A stretch of DNA of 64,000 nucleotides from Prorocentrum cordatum (GCA_963575745.1 CAUYUJ010016471.1:593335-657334), one strand, 5' to 3'; counted from the first letter of the stretch, positions 11,391-22,596 are shown. Made by a program: numbers and translations. Notes: generated by a model from the sequence alone, not told the origin.

Positions 11391-13747
11391 TCAGCAGCTG
11401 CCATCGCTACTGCACGAACACTTCCGCACAGGGATGTAGCAACTGTCGTGGGGGGCCGTACAATAAGCCCCATACCCCAGGCACATCACCACAGGCAAGG
11501 AAGATTGAATAATCTTGGCGGCGTGCAGGGTGTGAGGGCTGGGGGACACGACCTTAGAAATTAAAGAACGCATTGAGGGAGTCAGGGCCGCACAAAATCC
11601 ATCCGGCTTCTTGAAAACCAGAAAACAGGCACAGTCCAGACAATGCTTTTTGAACCCGTTCCATCGGGCGTTGAGGGCATTACGGCCCGCGGGTAAAGCC
11701 AAGGGTTTCGGGATCTTGGGTGCACTGTTCAATTTGCCCAACAATTTCTTTGGTTTTGAGACAGCGTTCTAGAATACTGGCCATACATACGGCCAAAGAG
11801 ATTCACTTCCACTTGATCTATCCCATGTCTGACTATGTGCTGGGCCATATCAAGATGCAGTTTGGCTCTGTCATTGCCTAACTGATGTAGTCGAGCTACT
11901 CCAACTGTATCGCCCCCGACATGCGCTTCCACTTTGCTCAAAGACCAATATGGATACTTGCGGCCATATCTGAATGATCGGCGATCTCCCAGACGTGGAT
12001 ATACGCTGTTCCTGCGGGCCTGAAAGAGGGTGTAAAAGTTGACGTGCAGCCTGAACGGCTCCGAACCTTATTATGGTTCGACATGCTCCAAGGCCTGGAG
12101 CAGGGCGTAGTGCTCAGAAAAAACAAAAACTTTCGGGTACGAGTTATTGGAGATCCCCGCGCAGGTCTGATTGATTCACCGTGTTCATCGATCCGAATGG
12201 CAACCCACCCAGCCCTGGCAACCACAACGTAGGTGGTGGTGCGGCACACCTCGTCCAGAAACAACTCATCTTTAGAATTGAGTTTGAATTTAGTATTGCC
12301 TCCAGACCTTCCGCTCTTGACCATCCCGCGAGGCGTCGCCGATGCACCTTGGAGTGGCCATCCACGGACTAGCTTAGCGAGGATGTTTCTCTCTTGCCTC
12401 AAGTGCTTCTCGAACTTGCTCGGTGCTCAGGAACTCGACCCGCTTCTCAACCAAGCTGTGATAGATAAAGCAGCTGTGCCAGACCGAGCCCCGCGTTCTT
12501 CCCCCGGGGGAGGGACAAAGCGGGCATACAGGAGGTACTTCGCACGTCCAGTCATGCAGCTCCTTTGCCGTCGCATACGATATGCAGAACACGTCCTTGG
12601 TAGCGGTCTGAATGGCCCTGGATCTTCCTCGCCCGAAAGAGAACTTCAGGGTGGATCCGTCGGGAGACCCGCGCCCAGGATTTCCAGGGCAATGGGGTCG
12701 CCTAGGTCTTTCAAATGCCTAGACGCGTTTTGGCTCACGCGCGGACGCGAGAGATCACGCGCACCTTTGTTTTCGATTTGGTAGAACGGCGCATCAGTGA
12801 TCAGCAGCGGGTCGCCGTTGTTCATGTTAAGCATGCAGGGGTCTCTGGTTGACCCGTTCGCCTTCCCCTGTCAAGTAAGCATATCGCCAGTCGGCCCCCA
12901 GGGCCTGTGAGCCCACGATGATTGTTGCTGGTCTTGGAGATGTCTTTGAACATGATTGAGAACCCGAGAGAAGCCCCCCCCCCCCCCCGGACGCCCGTCA
13001 CCACGTCGATGTCCAGGTGTCGTGGGCATCCGAACTTCCTTGGCACAGCGGTGAATGTTCGCGGCAGCGTGCGCGACCGTGCCCGTAGATGGTTCGAACG
13101 CCAGCGCAAGATTTAAAGTATTTTTCACAGCTATTTGAACAAATCGCCTGGCCGCCTGAGAATCAAACTTCCTGGTTCCCCTCGGAGACCATCCCACCGC
13201 CTCATTTCCATCGCCGCAACGCCAAATCTCAGTTAGTTCCGACACGCTTCAAGTCCCTCAAGGACTTGATATTGTTCAACCGTTTCTGTCCATTGGCCTA
13301 CTTGTCGTTTCCTTGGCGTTTGGCGCTGGCTACTCGCCGGCGCGTGCCTTGCGCAGCGCCGCGCCCAATATTCACGGCCGACGGATCATGGCACACTTGT
13401 CTGAAGTCTTTCGAACCTGCTTCACCGCCCCAGGTCGCGCCAGTGATAGATGCCTTTTCCATGGCGAACCTAAGTCTGCAGGTTGACGAGGTGGTCCGCA
13501 AGAAAGCCCACCGCAAAATCCATGTTAACAGCACTCTCTCATCGAGATTCACGCCATCTACATGGAAGGCGCGAGCGATCAGGGGCAGGCGACGATCGCA
13601 ATGCTCGGCCACCGCGGGGAAGGAACATAGCGTTTGATATCGTACGTTGCCGTGCTGTTTCCTCTTGCAACGCCTTGGAAGGGCTTTATTGCGCCCGCGC
13701 ATATGCCGCCCAAGTCCACATTCGATTCCAAGAATACGCGTGATCAT
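11391..13747 (-). pseudogene. Decayed minus-strand coding region, unrecognised
   Basis: Successive minus-strand frames read as ordinary protein rather than low complexity. In 5'-to-3' order they are 13747-13298 ('ARAFHVDGVNLDERVLLTW'), 13245-12822, 12834-12646 ('GDPLLITDAPFYQIENKG'), 12592-12374, 12402-11938 ('LVRGWPLQGASATPRGMVK', 'DEVCRTTTYVVVARAGW'), 11941-11729 ('HLDMAQHIVRHGIDQVEV') and 11744-11391. Hydrophobic periodicity and composition favour this strand over the plus strand. Frame changes every 200-450 bp indicate decay, or unmarked introns. I do not recognise the family; no RT, integrase or helicase motif was found. A C17 run at 12973-12989 lies at one frame break. Confidence 0.35.
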
Positions 13748-15239
13748 ATAATATCAACACTTGCTTGCCTAGGCTTTTGCGGCATCTCGGGGCGGCAGGG
13801 CGACGCAGACAACTGTCCGCGTTCGCGCCAGCTCTTGCCGACTCAACGGCCGCCAGGAAGTTTGTGTAAGTTTAAGTTGGCGGCGGAGCCATCCATTGCC
13901 CGTTCATGTTATGCGGGGCAGGGCCCCCCCGAAACAGGCGAGGATCAATGCGGCGGCCCCCGCCCACGACGCATGCGGGGTTTCATCTCGCGACATCGCT
14001 TCCCAGGTACTGAGCTAGTTTAGACTGGTTGTTCCCCCCTTTCCAATAGTTATAGAAGTTTTTTATATTTCGCAGGAAAGCGTTTCGGATAATTCAGCGC
14101 AATACTTTGGAATCAGAGAGTGCAGTGCACTCCAAGGGGTCTCGCCGCACGCGCAACCGTGATTTTGGCAAAATGCAAATTCTTGACGCTTCGAGTCTCC
14201 CCACCAGCGATGACCCGTCGGACAGGCAGCTTGGGGGGGCCCCCCCCGCGGGCCGACCCTCTGCGTTGTCCGCGGCTGGCATCGGTGGGCCTCTCCGCAG
14301 CAGGACGGCACTGTGGTGCTCGGGCAGTCGCTGGTGCCCGCCGGCACTGGGGGTTGCGTGCCCGAGTGCCTCGTTTTGAGTGTCGCAGCCTGGTGCAGCC
14401 CACGTTTTTTGCATCGTCGCATCCACCTTGGGCCTTTCGACGCAGGCGCCGGACTCGTTGCGATGGGCGCCGCCGGCCCCCCCAACTCAGCGGTGGCGTT
14501 CGAGGGCTGCGCGCTGAGAGGTTCAGCCTTCCGCGTCTTTTGCATCGCGTTTTCCACCGCCGGCAGCCTGCGCCCCGGGCTCGTGCTTCTTAGCTTGCCG
14601 GGCTGGCTGCTTGGAGTTTGGCGCCGCGCTCGCACCCGCGGTCGCTTGTACACTTTGGTATAACTGGGCGGCGCCTAGGTGCGTCTGCTGGTGAATGCAG
14701 AGCATTTTGTTCAGTGCATGTGCAACTGCACGCTTGTTGTGCAGATGCGATCCGGCCTGCCAGCGCGGCGGTTGGGGTCGCCAATTCGCTTTGCGCCGCC
14801 CGCCCCGGACATTGCCCTTCGCCGCCAGACCGTTGTCGCGCGGCCGAAGACCAAAAAGTCCCCCCACCAGCACGCGCACCCGGTATACCCGGGGTGGCTG
14901 TGCATGGCGGCGATGAATCAGGTGATTCCTGGCCTTCAAATACCACGTCACACAGGCTGATGTTCGGAAATTTGTTCCACCCCGCTACGAGGTGCGGATG
15001 CTGCGGATCATGGCTCATCCGGGGCCCCAGGGGGCCCACGTGCATTGCGCGCCTCAGGCTAGCCGCGCCATGGTGCTTGGCGGAGGACGACGTTGACCCT
15101 GGCACCTTCGTGGCCCCTGGACACCCCCTGGACGCTATGGGGGCGCAGCTCTCGTTCCATCTGGCAATGGTCGGGGCAAGATACGCGCCCATCGCGAGCC
15201 ACATCTGCCCGTCACACCAACTACCAGAGACTACCAGCT
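13748..15239. other. GC-rich stretch with no assigned gene
   Basis: Both strands are open for long stretches because of GC bias, for example 14063-14653 minus and 14120-14663 plus. None shows a domain signature. The right part may hold the 5' end of the LINE-type unit that follows, since the plus-strand frame 14618-15610 runs into it. Confidence 0.3.
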
Positions 15240-16873
15240 TCACTCCCTCATGGCTCGTCGCCGAACTACTAGCAGCATGGCGCCACATGGCAGACAGCTC
15301 CAATGACCTCTGGCACGGCTCCGTCGACAGTGGCAATGTGCAACTAGGTGATGAACCAGCCCTCAGATGCGCAGTCGGAGCCCTAGCCAGGCTCCGCGGG
15401 GCCCCCCGCGGCTGGGCCCTAGAAGCAACCACGCGGATCCGGGAACGCATTCTAGATACTTCAGTGAATCGACAGCTTCGGGAATGGGCCCCTGGCTGCC
15501 GAGCGCGCGCGGACCACATCATAACACCGACCCGCGCCCCGGAGCTCACTGCGGGGGAGATTGACGTGGGCGATTTAAGGACGAGGATTATGGACTGTCC
15601 CGTAGGGTGATATTGCCGGGCTGCGCGCTGAGATAGGAGGCGACTTTCTCGAGCAAGCCGCGGGCGAGGGACCTTCGCCTTGGTGCCGAGGGCGACACGT
15701 CCGCGGTGGAAGTAGCTTGTGCGGCCATTGTAGCCAACGCAGGGCGTGAAGGGATAGCCGTCTCGGAACGCCTCTCGCCACGCAGTCCCGCAGGGATGGC
15801 TATGAGGATTGCGCTGACACTGCAAATTCGGCCCCACGGTGCGGGCGCGCAAGGAAGAGGAGCAGTAGCGCCCCAGCCAGATTGAACGTAAGTCGACGAC
15901 GCGTCAGCCGGCACAGACAACCGACCAATTGGACAGCGATGGCTGGACTTTGGCTTGCACCTCTCGCCAGAGGGCAGAAACAGAGCCATCAAGCTCTTAA
16001 GGGGGATCCTGGAAATCCGAGCCCTCGCGCCCAGTGACAGAATTCCGAACAACATGCTATGGAGCAAGGTACTCGCCCCCTTGTATCTGGGAGTCCTCCA
16101 CAGAAAGAGGGAGAGACGTGCTGTGTGAAGTCTTTAGGGCAGCAGAGATAGCACCCAGCGCAATCGATTACGCAGCCGCATGGTGGCGCAGCCAAGGGGT
16201 GGTCTCCTTCCAGGACGCGCGCGCCCTACTCGCCAGGAGTGCCAAGATTATTTCCCAGCTGACGAGAACGACGGTGGAGGCCCCGCCCCCCGGAAGATGT
16301 ATTCTCCCAGAGTTTCAGGAGTGGGTGATGGAGTGGTTGGACCCCGCGGGCCAGCTCCAAGAAGGCATACTAACCGGCGACAGGCGAGCTGTAGAAAGCG
16401 GAGAAAGAGCACGGGCTGCGAGGAGGAATCCACGGGTGGTAGGGCGGCAGGGAAACTCCGGAGGGAGGCCCCGCGTGACGCAAGAGGGGAGCGGCAGCGC
16501 CCGCAGCACCACCACACCCTGGCACATCGACATTCGCCAGACATTAGGCGAAGAGCTGGGCAGCCCAGCGAGGCCCCCTGCCCCAGCTGGAACCAGAAGT
16601 GATACCCTGGACTTGGTAATCGAGTCTTGGACGCCACGCAGAGAGAGGGGGGGGCCAGTGGCAGGGCGAGACAACCCGACAGCATCGACCGCAGCTCCAT
16701 CAGTGGAGCTAGCGCACAACGCATGGCAGAGGGGATGCTCAGAGAGAGAGGCAGCCGCAGCTCGAACCTGGGAGCTGGATCGCCAGGGCTATATGATTGT
16801 GTTTTGCCCCCCGCTACATCCCCCTCCTACGGCTAATATTCCGCGTCCGAGGGATCGATGCCAAGCCGTGTGA
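15240..16873 (+). pseudogene. N-terminal region of the LINE-type unit, unrecognised
   Basis: Protein-like sequence appears in three successive plus frames. First, 15240 to TAG 15607, including 'LVAELLAAWRHMADSSNDLW' and 'RIRERILDTSVNRQLREWA'. Next, about 15611-16129, including 'GQRWLDFGLHLSPEGRNRAI' and 'NNMLWSKVLAPLYLGVLH'. Then about 16034-16873, including 'CEVFRAAEIAPSAIDYAAAW' and 'ILPEFQEWVMEWLDPAGQL', which becomes Arg/Pro-rich. The alternation suggests one protein with frameshifts. No known domain was recognised. A minus-strand ORF of 420 codons overlaps it (14590-15852) but is Ser/Arg/Pro-rich and was rejected. Confidence 0.45.
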
Positions 16874-17624
16874 GGGCCTGACTCGATGGATGCAATTAGC
16901 CAGCATCCACACCCCTGGCGACATCGGAGACATCCAACGCGAGGGAGGGGTACGAAGGCCCATCGCTTACTCCCCCTTCGAGAATGAGCAAGTGCGTTTG
17001 CTTCTGCGAAGCGCCGGCCTCAGCGCCTGTCACACGGAAGAGGAGGCTTCCTCGACGACCCGCCTTCTCATCGAGAGTCTGGGAGCCTCCATCGCGAACG
17101 TTGCGGACCCCCCTGGCGACGCAGGAAGGGTGGCGCGGGAGGCGGCGACACCTGGGCCCATGCTACCCTGGGACGCGGGGGACGAACCACAACAACGTTC
17201 CATTTGCAGTGGGGACCTGAGCGGCACAGTCGAAGTTCTCATCCCCTGCGGGCACAGGTTCCACGGGCACTGTCTAGAGCAATGGAGACAGAGCCAGCCT
17301 CAACTCTTCAGGAAAAGAGGGTACACCATGCCAATGAGGTGTCCACACTGCAGAGCCAACGACAGAGGCAGCATCGCGGCTGACCTCCCAGGCGGCCCCG
17401 CCACCAGCAACCACCAAGAACGCTTGCAGTTCAGAGACGGTCTGCTCGCCCCCCTGCTGCCACCCCTGAGGCATCACGAACTCTCAGGCGCCATGCGCGC
17501 CCTGGCCCCAGACCTGGACTGGCTTCGGGCGGGCCTGGTCGCCATCAGACGCCCCGACCCGTACGTCACGGCACAAGACGCGCAAAGGATTTATGTGTAC
17601 GTTGTGCCGCAAAGGACACCCTGA
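16797..17624 (+). CDS. RING-H2-like finger protein or domain
   Basis: An open frame of 275 codons. A RING-type zinc finger lies at 17205-17351. It starts IC-SGD, so the second expected Cys is Asp. Then come 'PCGHRFHGHCLEQW' (the C-x-H-x2-H-x2-C core of RING-H2) and 'MRCPHCRAND' (final C-x2-C). Such fingers usually bind two zinc ions and recruit ubiquitin-conjugating enzymes; the Asp could still bind zinc or could weaken the site. The stop at 17622-17624 is only 15 bp before the ATG of the 897-aa ORF, so the two may once have been one polyprotein. The N-terminal part (residues 1-130) is unrecognised. Whether it acts as an E3 ligase or in nucleic-acid binding for the element is unknown. Confidence 0.6.
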   Translation: MCFAPRYIPLLRLIFRVRGIDAKPCEGLTRWMQLASIHTPGDIGDIQREGGVRRPIAYSPFENEQVRLLLRSAGLSACHTEEEASSTTRLLIESLGASIANVADPPGDAGRVAREAATPGPMLPWDAGDEPQQRSICSGDLSGTVEVLIPCGHRFHGHCLEQWRQSQPQLFRKRGYTMPMRCPHCRANDRGSIAADLPGGPATSNHQERLQFRDGLLAPLLPPLRHHELSGAMRALAPDLDWLRAGLVAIRRPDPYVTAQDAQRIYVYVVPQRTP

Positions 17625-17639
17625 AGCCCCGAATCCGGC

Positions 17640-20333
17640 ATGGAAATTGACGGGGGAGAACCGGGGAACAGCCGCTCTGACCAGAGCAGCGCAGCAGGAG
17701 CGCAGAGCGGCGCGGCAGGAGCGCTTGGGCACCAGCCCCCCAGAGCAGGCAAGTCAGAATCCGCGAGGTCCCCCTGGTCACTCATGCAAGATGGTCCTTG
17801 CTGCTGGCGAGGTCTCACCCTGACGATGAACCTGCGCGAAGAGGGCCCCCCCTCCTGTCCAGTTGCCCTCCTCATGGGGGCAGTCAGAGAGTTGGGAGCA
17901 GAGCTGGTCATCGCGCGAAGGCCGCTCGTGGGCAATAAAGAAGCCGATGTGGCCTTGGCCGCCCCAGGGGCATGGGGGCAAATCGAGGAGCTGATACGTT
18001 CTACAATGGGAGAATCCAGCGAACATCAGGTAATCCCCACCGTGCTATTGGCAGACGCGCAAGCATCCCAAATCGACGCCGCACTGGCGGCTGCGACTAC
18101 AGCGGGAGGACCCCGCAGACCCCTGGCCCTTGCAGCGCAAGGTGCCCCCACACCAGGCGGCCCAGACCCCGCCGAACTAGCCGCCATAGCCAACTCACAG
18201 TGGGGGTGCAGAGCGGCCAGCAGGATCGCGCACCCAGTGCCCATAGGCAACCCAGCACGAACTGGCATGGTGAATCCGCCGCTGCAGCAGCTCCTGGCTG
18301 CGCAGTTTCGCGTGATGGGCAGACCGCTGAGGACCCATATTCCCCCCTCCATTGTCGTGCACTGGGGCGGCAGCAGCGCGGATATCAGCGACGCCCTACA
18401 CATCCTAGCGCCGGAGTGCTGCAACGACACGATAATTGCGCAGATAACAAGATGGCATCGGCAATTGGAGTCCATCAGCGCTTGCGCTGTCGGAGTGGAC
18501 TGGGCCACGACTAAGATCGCCTTCCCCAATGACGAAATGCTATTGCAGCTTGGGCTCGAGCCGCTCTTCCATCACGTGGTGCGTTGTCGCCCCGCCAGAC
18601 CGACTGTGCGTGAGGCCGCCGCGGATCTTCCTCTGGAGCACCTGCAGGTAGCGGCGCAGCAATCCCTAGTCCCCAACAGAAATGGACGCACGTGGAGAGC
18701 CAAAGAGGCGTCAGATTCCGTACGCGTCCCCGTGTTCAACAAAGCCATCTGCCTGGCCCACTCAATTGCCTCGGAAGCTGTCGCGGCTTTCGGCTACAGG
18801 GTTGGACTATGTGGCGCCGGACTGCTCCGAATCAAGACTCCAGAAAGAATGGCAGCTCCCATGCTAAGACACCTCGGAGAGGAGCTCCCAGGAGCCCTTG
18901 GGGGCGGCAGTGCCAGCCCAGCTGTCAGCCCCAGAAGAATTCTACTGGGCGGAGACTGGAACGGAGGGCCCTCGTACGTGAGGTCAGCCGACCCGGAAGA
19001 CGGGTTTCACCTCCGATGGAACCTGGCAGACTTAGGGCAAACCAGGCAGCAGGACATCGTCGACGCCATCGAAGCCACAATCGGTGCGGGAGCAGTAGAG
19101 CAGGTCTCCACGGTCTACGCCTGGTTCCCCGACTGCACGGACTACAGGCACATGGCGCAGGTGCGCAGACGATTGTCGGCGGCAGACACCATGGCGGCGG
19201 CCTTCACCGGGGCAGGTTGCATCGCAAGTGGCTCGCAGGCGATCCGCATCTTCCCGGCAACCCCTTCAAGGGAACAGGTCAGAAGGGACGGAGGCACCCC
19301 CCGTGATCACCGGGAGCATCTCGAAACCCTCGCCCAGGCAACCGTGCGGCAGGCGCCAAGGAGAGCAGTCCAGCCGCAAATTCTAGAAATCACAACCCGC
19401 GACCGGCGTGGAGTACAGATAGGAGCGGTGCAGACTAGGCACATGCGACCAGACCCTTGGCTGCCAGGACACGGCGCGTTACGGATGTTCTCAGCCGGAA
19501 TAGGCTCCCCTGGCGTGCCGCTTCTCACCAGAGTCTGGCCACTTCCATCAGGGACGGATGGCAGGGGCCACCCCGCCAACACGAGGGCGCCACCACCGCC
19601 TCTAACGGAAGATTGGCTGCACAGCAACGCTGCAGCCACGAGCAGATGCACCCCAGCGGCCCTTAGGAGGATGATCGACGAACAGGAAGGACTTCGCGAT
19701 TTCCATACCACGCTCCATCCAGGAGACTACCTGGTGGTGGCCATCGCGGCGGGAGGTGCGGTTGACGTGACGACGAGCGGGGAGTCTGGCTTCCTCTTTA
19801 CTTCGGCCCCGACGCGGGTCACGATCGCCCTACCGGCCGACGCAGACATGAGGGCCGCCAACCGAGGAGCTGACCGGCCTCAAGCCCGGGTGAACCTACA
19901 GCTTGTCTCCGGCCCAGTACACCTGGCCAAGGTTGACGCCACGCCGGCCGCTGCACCCACGCCGGCCGACCTCGAGATCAACGCCAGCCAGGCTACGAGC
20001 CCCCCCATCCCACCCAGGAGGAGAGCTGCGGTAGAGCCCCTGCCCAGGCCCGCTCGCCCCACAACCTTTCCCAACCTGGCGGAGGCGCTCATGCAAAGGA
20101 ACCGGGCCGCAGCAGGAGCAGACGTACAACTGGTAAGGGCTGACGAGGATGCAGCGCTAGCGGCCCGAGGAATGCTCGGTAGGTTCCTGGCCTGCGTTCG
20201 GGAGCGAAGCATACACGACTTGACGAGAGGGATACAGACCAGGTTTGTCCTAGAACGTCGGCGACAGAGCGAAGGCAGACCAATGCTTCGCTACAACTGG
20301 GACTCATTCGCAGCAATATGGACCTGCAGCTAG
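17640..20333 (+). CDS. Intact 897-codon ORF, unrecognised, inside the LINE-type unit
   Basis: The longest uninterrupted frame in the window, from ATG 17640 to TAG 20331-20333. Residues 1-60 are Ser/Ala/Gly-rich. About 60-620 look globular, with hydrophobic blocks such as 'IVVHWGGSSADISDALHIL' and 'ACAVGVDWATTKIAFP'. A phrase 'RILLGGDWNGGP' recalls the GD(F/W)N site of AP-type endonucleases, but partner motifs (a TRxxS/D step, SDH) were not found after it. 'VRRRLSAADTMAAAF' is helix-like. From about 780 it is Pro/Arg-rich. In a neighbourhood of broken frames, 2.7 kb without a stop is notable, though GC richness lowers stop frequency. By position it could be the element's ORF1-type nucleic-acid-binding protein. 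No function is assigned. Confidence 0.55.
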   Translation: MEIDGGEPGNSRSDQSSAAGAQSGAAGALGHQPPRAGKSESARSPWSLMQDGPCCWRGLTLTMNLREEGPPSCPVALLMGAVRELGAELVIARRPLVGNKEADVALAAPGAWGQIEELIRSTMGESSEHQVIPTVLLADAQASQIDAALAAATTAGGPRRPLALAAQGAPTPGGPDPAELAAIANSQWGCRAASRIAHPVPIGNPARTGMVNPPLQQLLAAQFRVMGRPLRTHIPPSIVVHWGGSSADISDALHILAPECCNDTIIAQITRWHRQLESISACAVGVDWATTKIAFPNDEMLLQLGLEPLFHHVVRCRPARPTVREAAADLPLEHLQVAAQQSLVPNRNGRTWRAKEASDSVRVPVFNKAICLAHSIASEAVAAFGYRVGLCGAGLLRIKTPERMAAPMLRHLGEELPGALGGGSASPAVSPRRILLGGDWNGGPSYVRSADPEDGFHLRWNLADLGQTRQQDIVDAIEATIGAGAVEQVSTVYAWFPDCTDYRHMAQVRRRLSAADTMAAAFTGAGCIASGSQAIRIFPATPSREQVRRDGGTPRDHREHLETLAQATVRQAPRRAVQPQILEITTRDRRGVQIGAVQTRHMRPDPWLPGHGALRMFSAGIGSPGVPLLTRVWPLPSGTDGRGHPANTRAPPPPLTEDWLHSNAAATSRCTPAALRRMIDEQEGLRDFHTTLHPGDYLVVAIAAGGAVDVTTSGESGFLFTSAPTRVTIALPADADMRAANRGADRPQARVNLQLVSGPVHLAKVDATPAAAPTPADLEINASQATSPPIPPRRRAAVEPLPRPARPTTFPNLAEALMQRNRAAAGADVQLVRADEDAALAARGMLGRFLACVRERSIHDLTRGIQTRFVLERRRQSEGRPMLRYNWDSFAAIWTCS

Positions 20334-21577
20334 TTGACCCCAGGAACCTAGACAGGGACCGCGTCTTCCAGCTAATCGGCGAACTAGGGATACGGGAAAA
20401 AGCGACAAGGCAGCTCCCCTTCGCGTAATTAATGGCTCGCGCCTGAGCCGGATCCCACGTACACCGCGCACCACCCCTGGCTCGAAGTGCCCAGATGCCG
20501 TGGAGCCGAAACAGACGGGTCCACTAGCCACGCCTTCACGCAAGGCACAGAGGCCCTACTAGAGTCGCTCTCGGACAGGCTACGCAATATGGCCCGGGGC
20601 GATAGGCAGCGCCGCGATCCCGGCAGAGTGCCCAGGCCCAGGAGGACCACCAGGATCGCAGAGGCCCTCAACCAAGGTAATGCTGGCCCCAGACCTGCTC
20701 AACGCTCGGCGGTAGAGCAGAGACGCAGTCGAACCCCTGGCAGAGCGGCTGCCCCGGGAGGGCAGGCACCTAGCGCTGGTAACACACAGACGCCCAACCG
20801 CGGAGCGGCGCGAGTTGCCGAAGACCCTGCCGTCGAGGAGTGCCTGGAGGCAAGCGCTCGGAGGAATAGCGCGTTGACACGGCCGTCAGCCGTAGCCCCA
20901 CTGTGAGAGCGCAACGACACTTTATTTTCCCCCAGCAACCACGCTCCTGCAGATGGACGCACCCCTGGCAACGGCCCCTCTTCAAGGTCGGACCGCAACC
21001 ACCCGCGGGCGGCCATCAGCCGCGGCCCTGGCTTCAGCTCAAACCCCGACGAAGAATGCGAAGGTACAGTTGTCGCCGGCAACAGGACACCCACCGCTTC
21101 ACACCCCGTAAGGAACCTCGGGGACACGTCAGGTCAGTCCCCTCCCGGAGTCCAAAGCGTCGCATCCTCTCAGGGTGGTGCACCATCACAGCAGGACCTG
21201 CGGGATGGAGACGACGCGCCACATGGGGCTCTTCCTTGTTCCCCTGGCAGGCGACGGGCCCATGAAGGAAATGTGATTCATGAACAGCGAGTGAAGGTAG
21301 GCGTTGCTAGTAGCGCGGAGCGCAGGACCGCTGACACCGCGCCCAGAACCATGCCGCTGCCCGACAGCATACCGAGCAGGAGAGACGGTGACCCACTCGG
21401 AAGAGGTGACGCCCCCAGGGCCAGCAATGTTTCCCCCCTGCATGGAAGCGGACTGGACCAAACTCGTTAGTCTCGCAAATGATATCCTGGCCCCTCTCGC
21501 CCCCCCGTTCCGTTGGGAAGGGCAAGGGTGCTCCGACAGGGACAGATGGAGAGTTGTCTCAAGTGCCATAGCTTTCG
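20334..21577 (+). other. Linker of the LINE-type unit with Arg/Pro-rich frames
   Basis: Includes a plus-strand frame 20487-20906 with an acidic/polar start and Arg/Ser/Pro-rich continuation; it may be the decayed continuation of the 897-aa ORF. A single CATCAG hairpin repeat copy (GCGGCCATCAGCCG, with CCCTGGC following) lies at 21009-21032. No other motif was seen, and minus-strand frames are judged to be shadows. Confidence 0.3.
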
Positions 21578-22561
21578 ATGCCGCAACTGGATAGACAGGT
21601 TCGCAACATGCTGACGCGGCTCGTAGGAGGCAGCTCCAGCCAGGGCGGCCCCAGGGTGCCCTTCCAGACCCTAACAGAAGGAGCACTCAGAGCCATCCTC
21701 ACGGCTGGCCTCGGCGCGGAAGGCGACGCTGCGGGCGACGACCAGCTCATAGAGACCGTCGACCCTTCCTGGCCCAATCTGCGAACGGACCGACCCGGCC
21801 TGGAGACGCAGCAGCAGCCGCCCGAGCAGCCTCCGGCAGCCACTGCTCGCCCCCCTACCAGCAATGAGCGAGAAGTAGCACCGAGCAGCCACTCGAGGCG
21901 CCAAGCAACACCAGTGAGGCAGCCCTCGCGCGCTGCCAACCACAGGAGCAGGCACAGCCGAGAGCCCGTGGGAAAAGAGACCAGACGAATATACACAAGA
22001 AGTCCGAACAGACATCAGGGAGAGGCTCAGCCAGCAAGGCCGAGAGCTCGCTCGAGAGGTCGGGCATGCGCCGCGAGACCAGAAGAAGGCAACACCCGCT
22101 CTCTCATCGAAATGTGGGAAGGGGCCAGGGAAGGTGGACGAGTTGCAGCGGATGTGCCATCGGAGCCGCCCAGGGGCATCACCAGACACGCCCCCGGGGT
22201 CCAAGGCCCAGGCGATGGACAGCGAAGGGCGAGGCCGCGATTCCAGGAGTCACAGGCAACGGGACCGACCGCCGCGCCACAGCCAGTGGATGTCTTACAA
22301 CAAGTATGGGCTCAGCACAGGGATCAAGCCACCGGTCTCTCACCTGTCGCCCCTTCGAACCACATCCTGGCCGCATGCCAAATCGCTGGGTTGGATAGCA
22401 ATTTAATCCTAGAGGCACTTAGGTCCCTCCACGAGCAGGGCACCGTCCTCCTAGGACCCGAGCGTGCTGCCTGGGATATCTCGGGACGGGTCTGGATTGA
22501 TGAAGCAAGCGAAGTGGACTTCACGCAGCAGAGTGGCGTGGGAGTGCAGCAGGGGACCTAG
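21578..22561 (+). CDS. Basic, Pro/Gln-rich ORF preceding the methyltransferase
   Basis: ATG 21578 to TAG 22559-22561, 327 codons. Residues 1-75 look helical ('QVRNMLTRLVGG', 'EGALRAILTAGLG'). About 75-235 are Pro/Gln/Arg/Ser-rich and probably disordered, consistent with nucleic-acid binding. Residues 240-320 regain a globular pattern ('NHILAACQIAGLDSNLILEA', 'GTVLLGPERAAWDISGRVW') that could be a small winged helix; this is a guess from helix-helix-strand spacing. The next recognised domain, the C5 methyltransferase, starts 36 bp later in the same frame phase, so this is probably its N-terminal extension, separated by a stop. Confidence 0.45.
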   Translation: MPQLDRQVRNMLTRLVGGSSSQGGPRVPFQTLTEGALRAILTAGLGAEGDAAGDDQLIETVDPSWPNLRTDRPGLETQQQPPEQPPAATARPPTSNEREVAPSSHSRRQATPVRQPSRAANHRSRHSREPVGKETRRIYTRSPNRHQGEAQPARPRARSRGRACAARPEEGNTRSLIEMWEGAREGGRVAADVPSEPPRGITRHAPGVQGPGDGQRRARPRFQESQATGPTAAPQPVDVLQQVWAQHRDQATGLSPVAPSNHILAACQIAGLDSNLILEALRSLHEQGTVLLGPERAAWDISGRVWIDEASEVDFTQQSGVGVQQGT

Positions 22562-22596
22562 CGGCAGGCGGAGCTGAAGCCAGAGACGGCACGTAC

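Noticed and set aside
12728-12745. TTTTGGCTCA resembling part of the dinoflagellate spliced leader
   Set aside because: Only about ten bases match and the rest of the leader is absent; likely chance.
14590-15852. 420-codon minus-strand ORF
   Set aside because: Ser/Arg/Pro-rich with no motif. The plus strand over the same DNA reads as folded protein and continues the LINE unit.
18940-18970. AP-endonuclease GDWN site within the 897-aa ORF
   Set aside because: The other required motifs (TR...S.xD, SDH) were not found downstream in the ORF, and a proper endonuclease lies at 24.2-24.95 kb.
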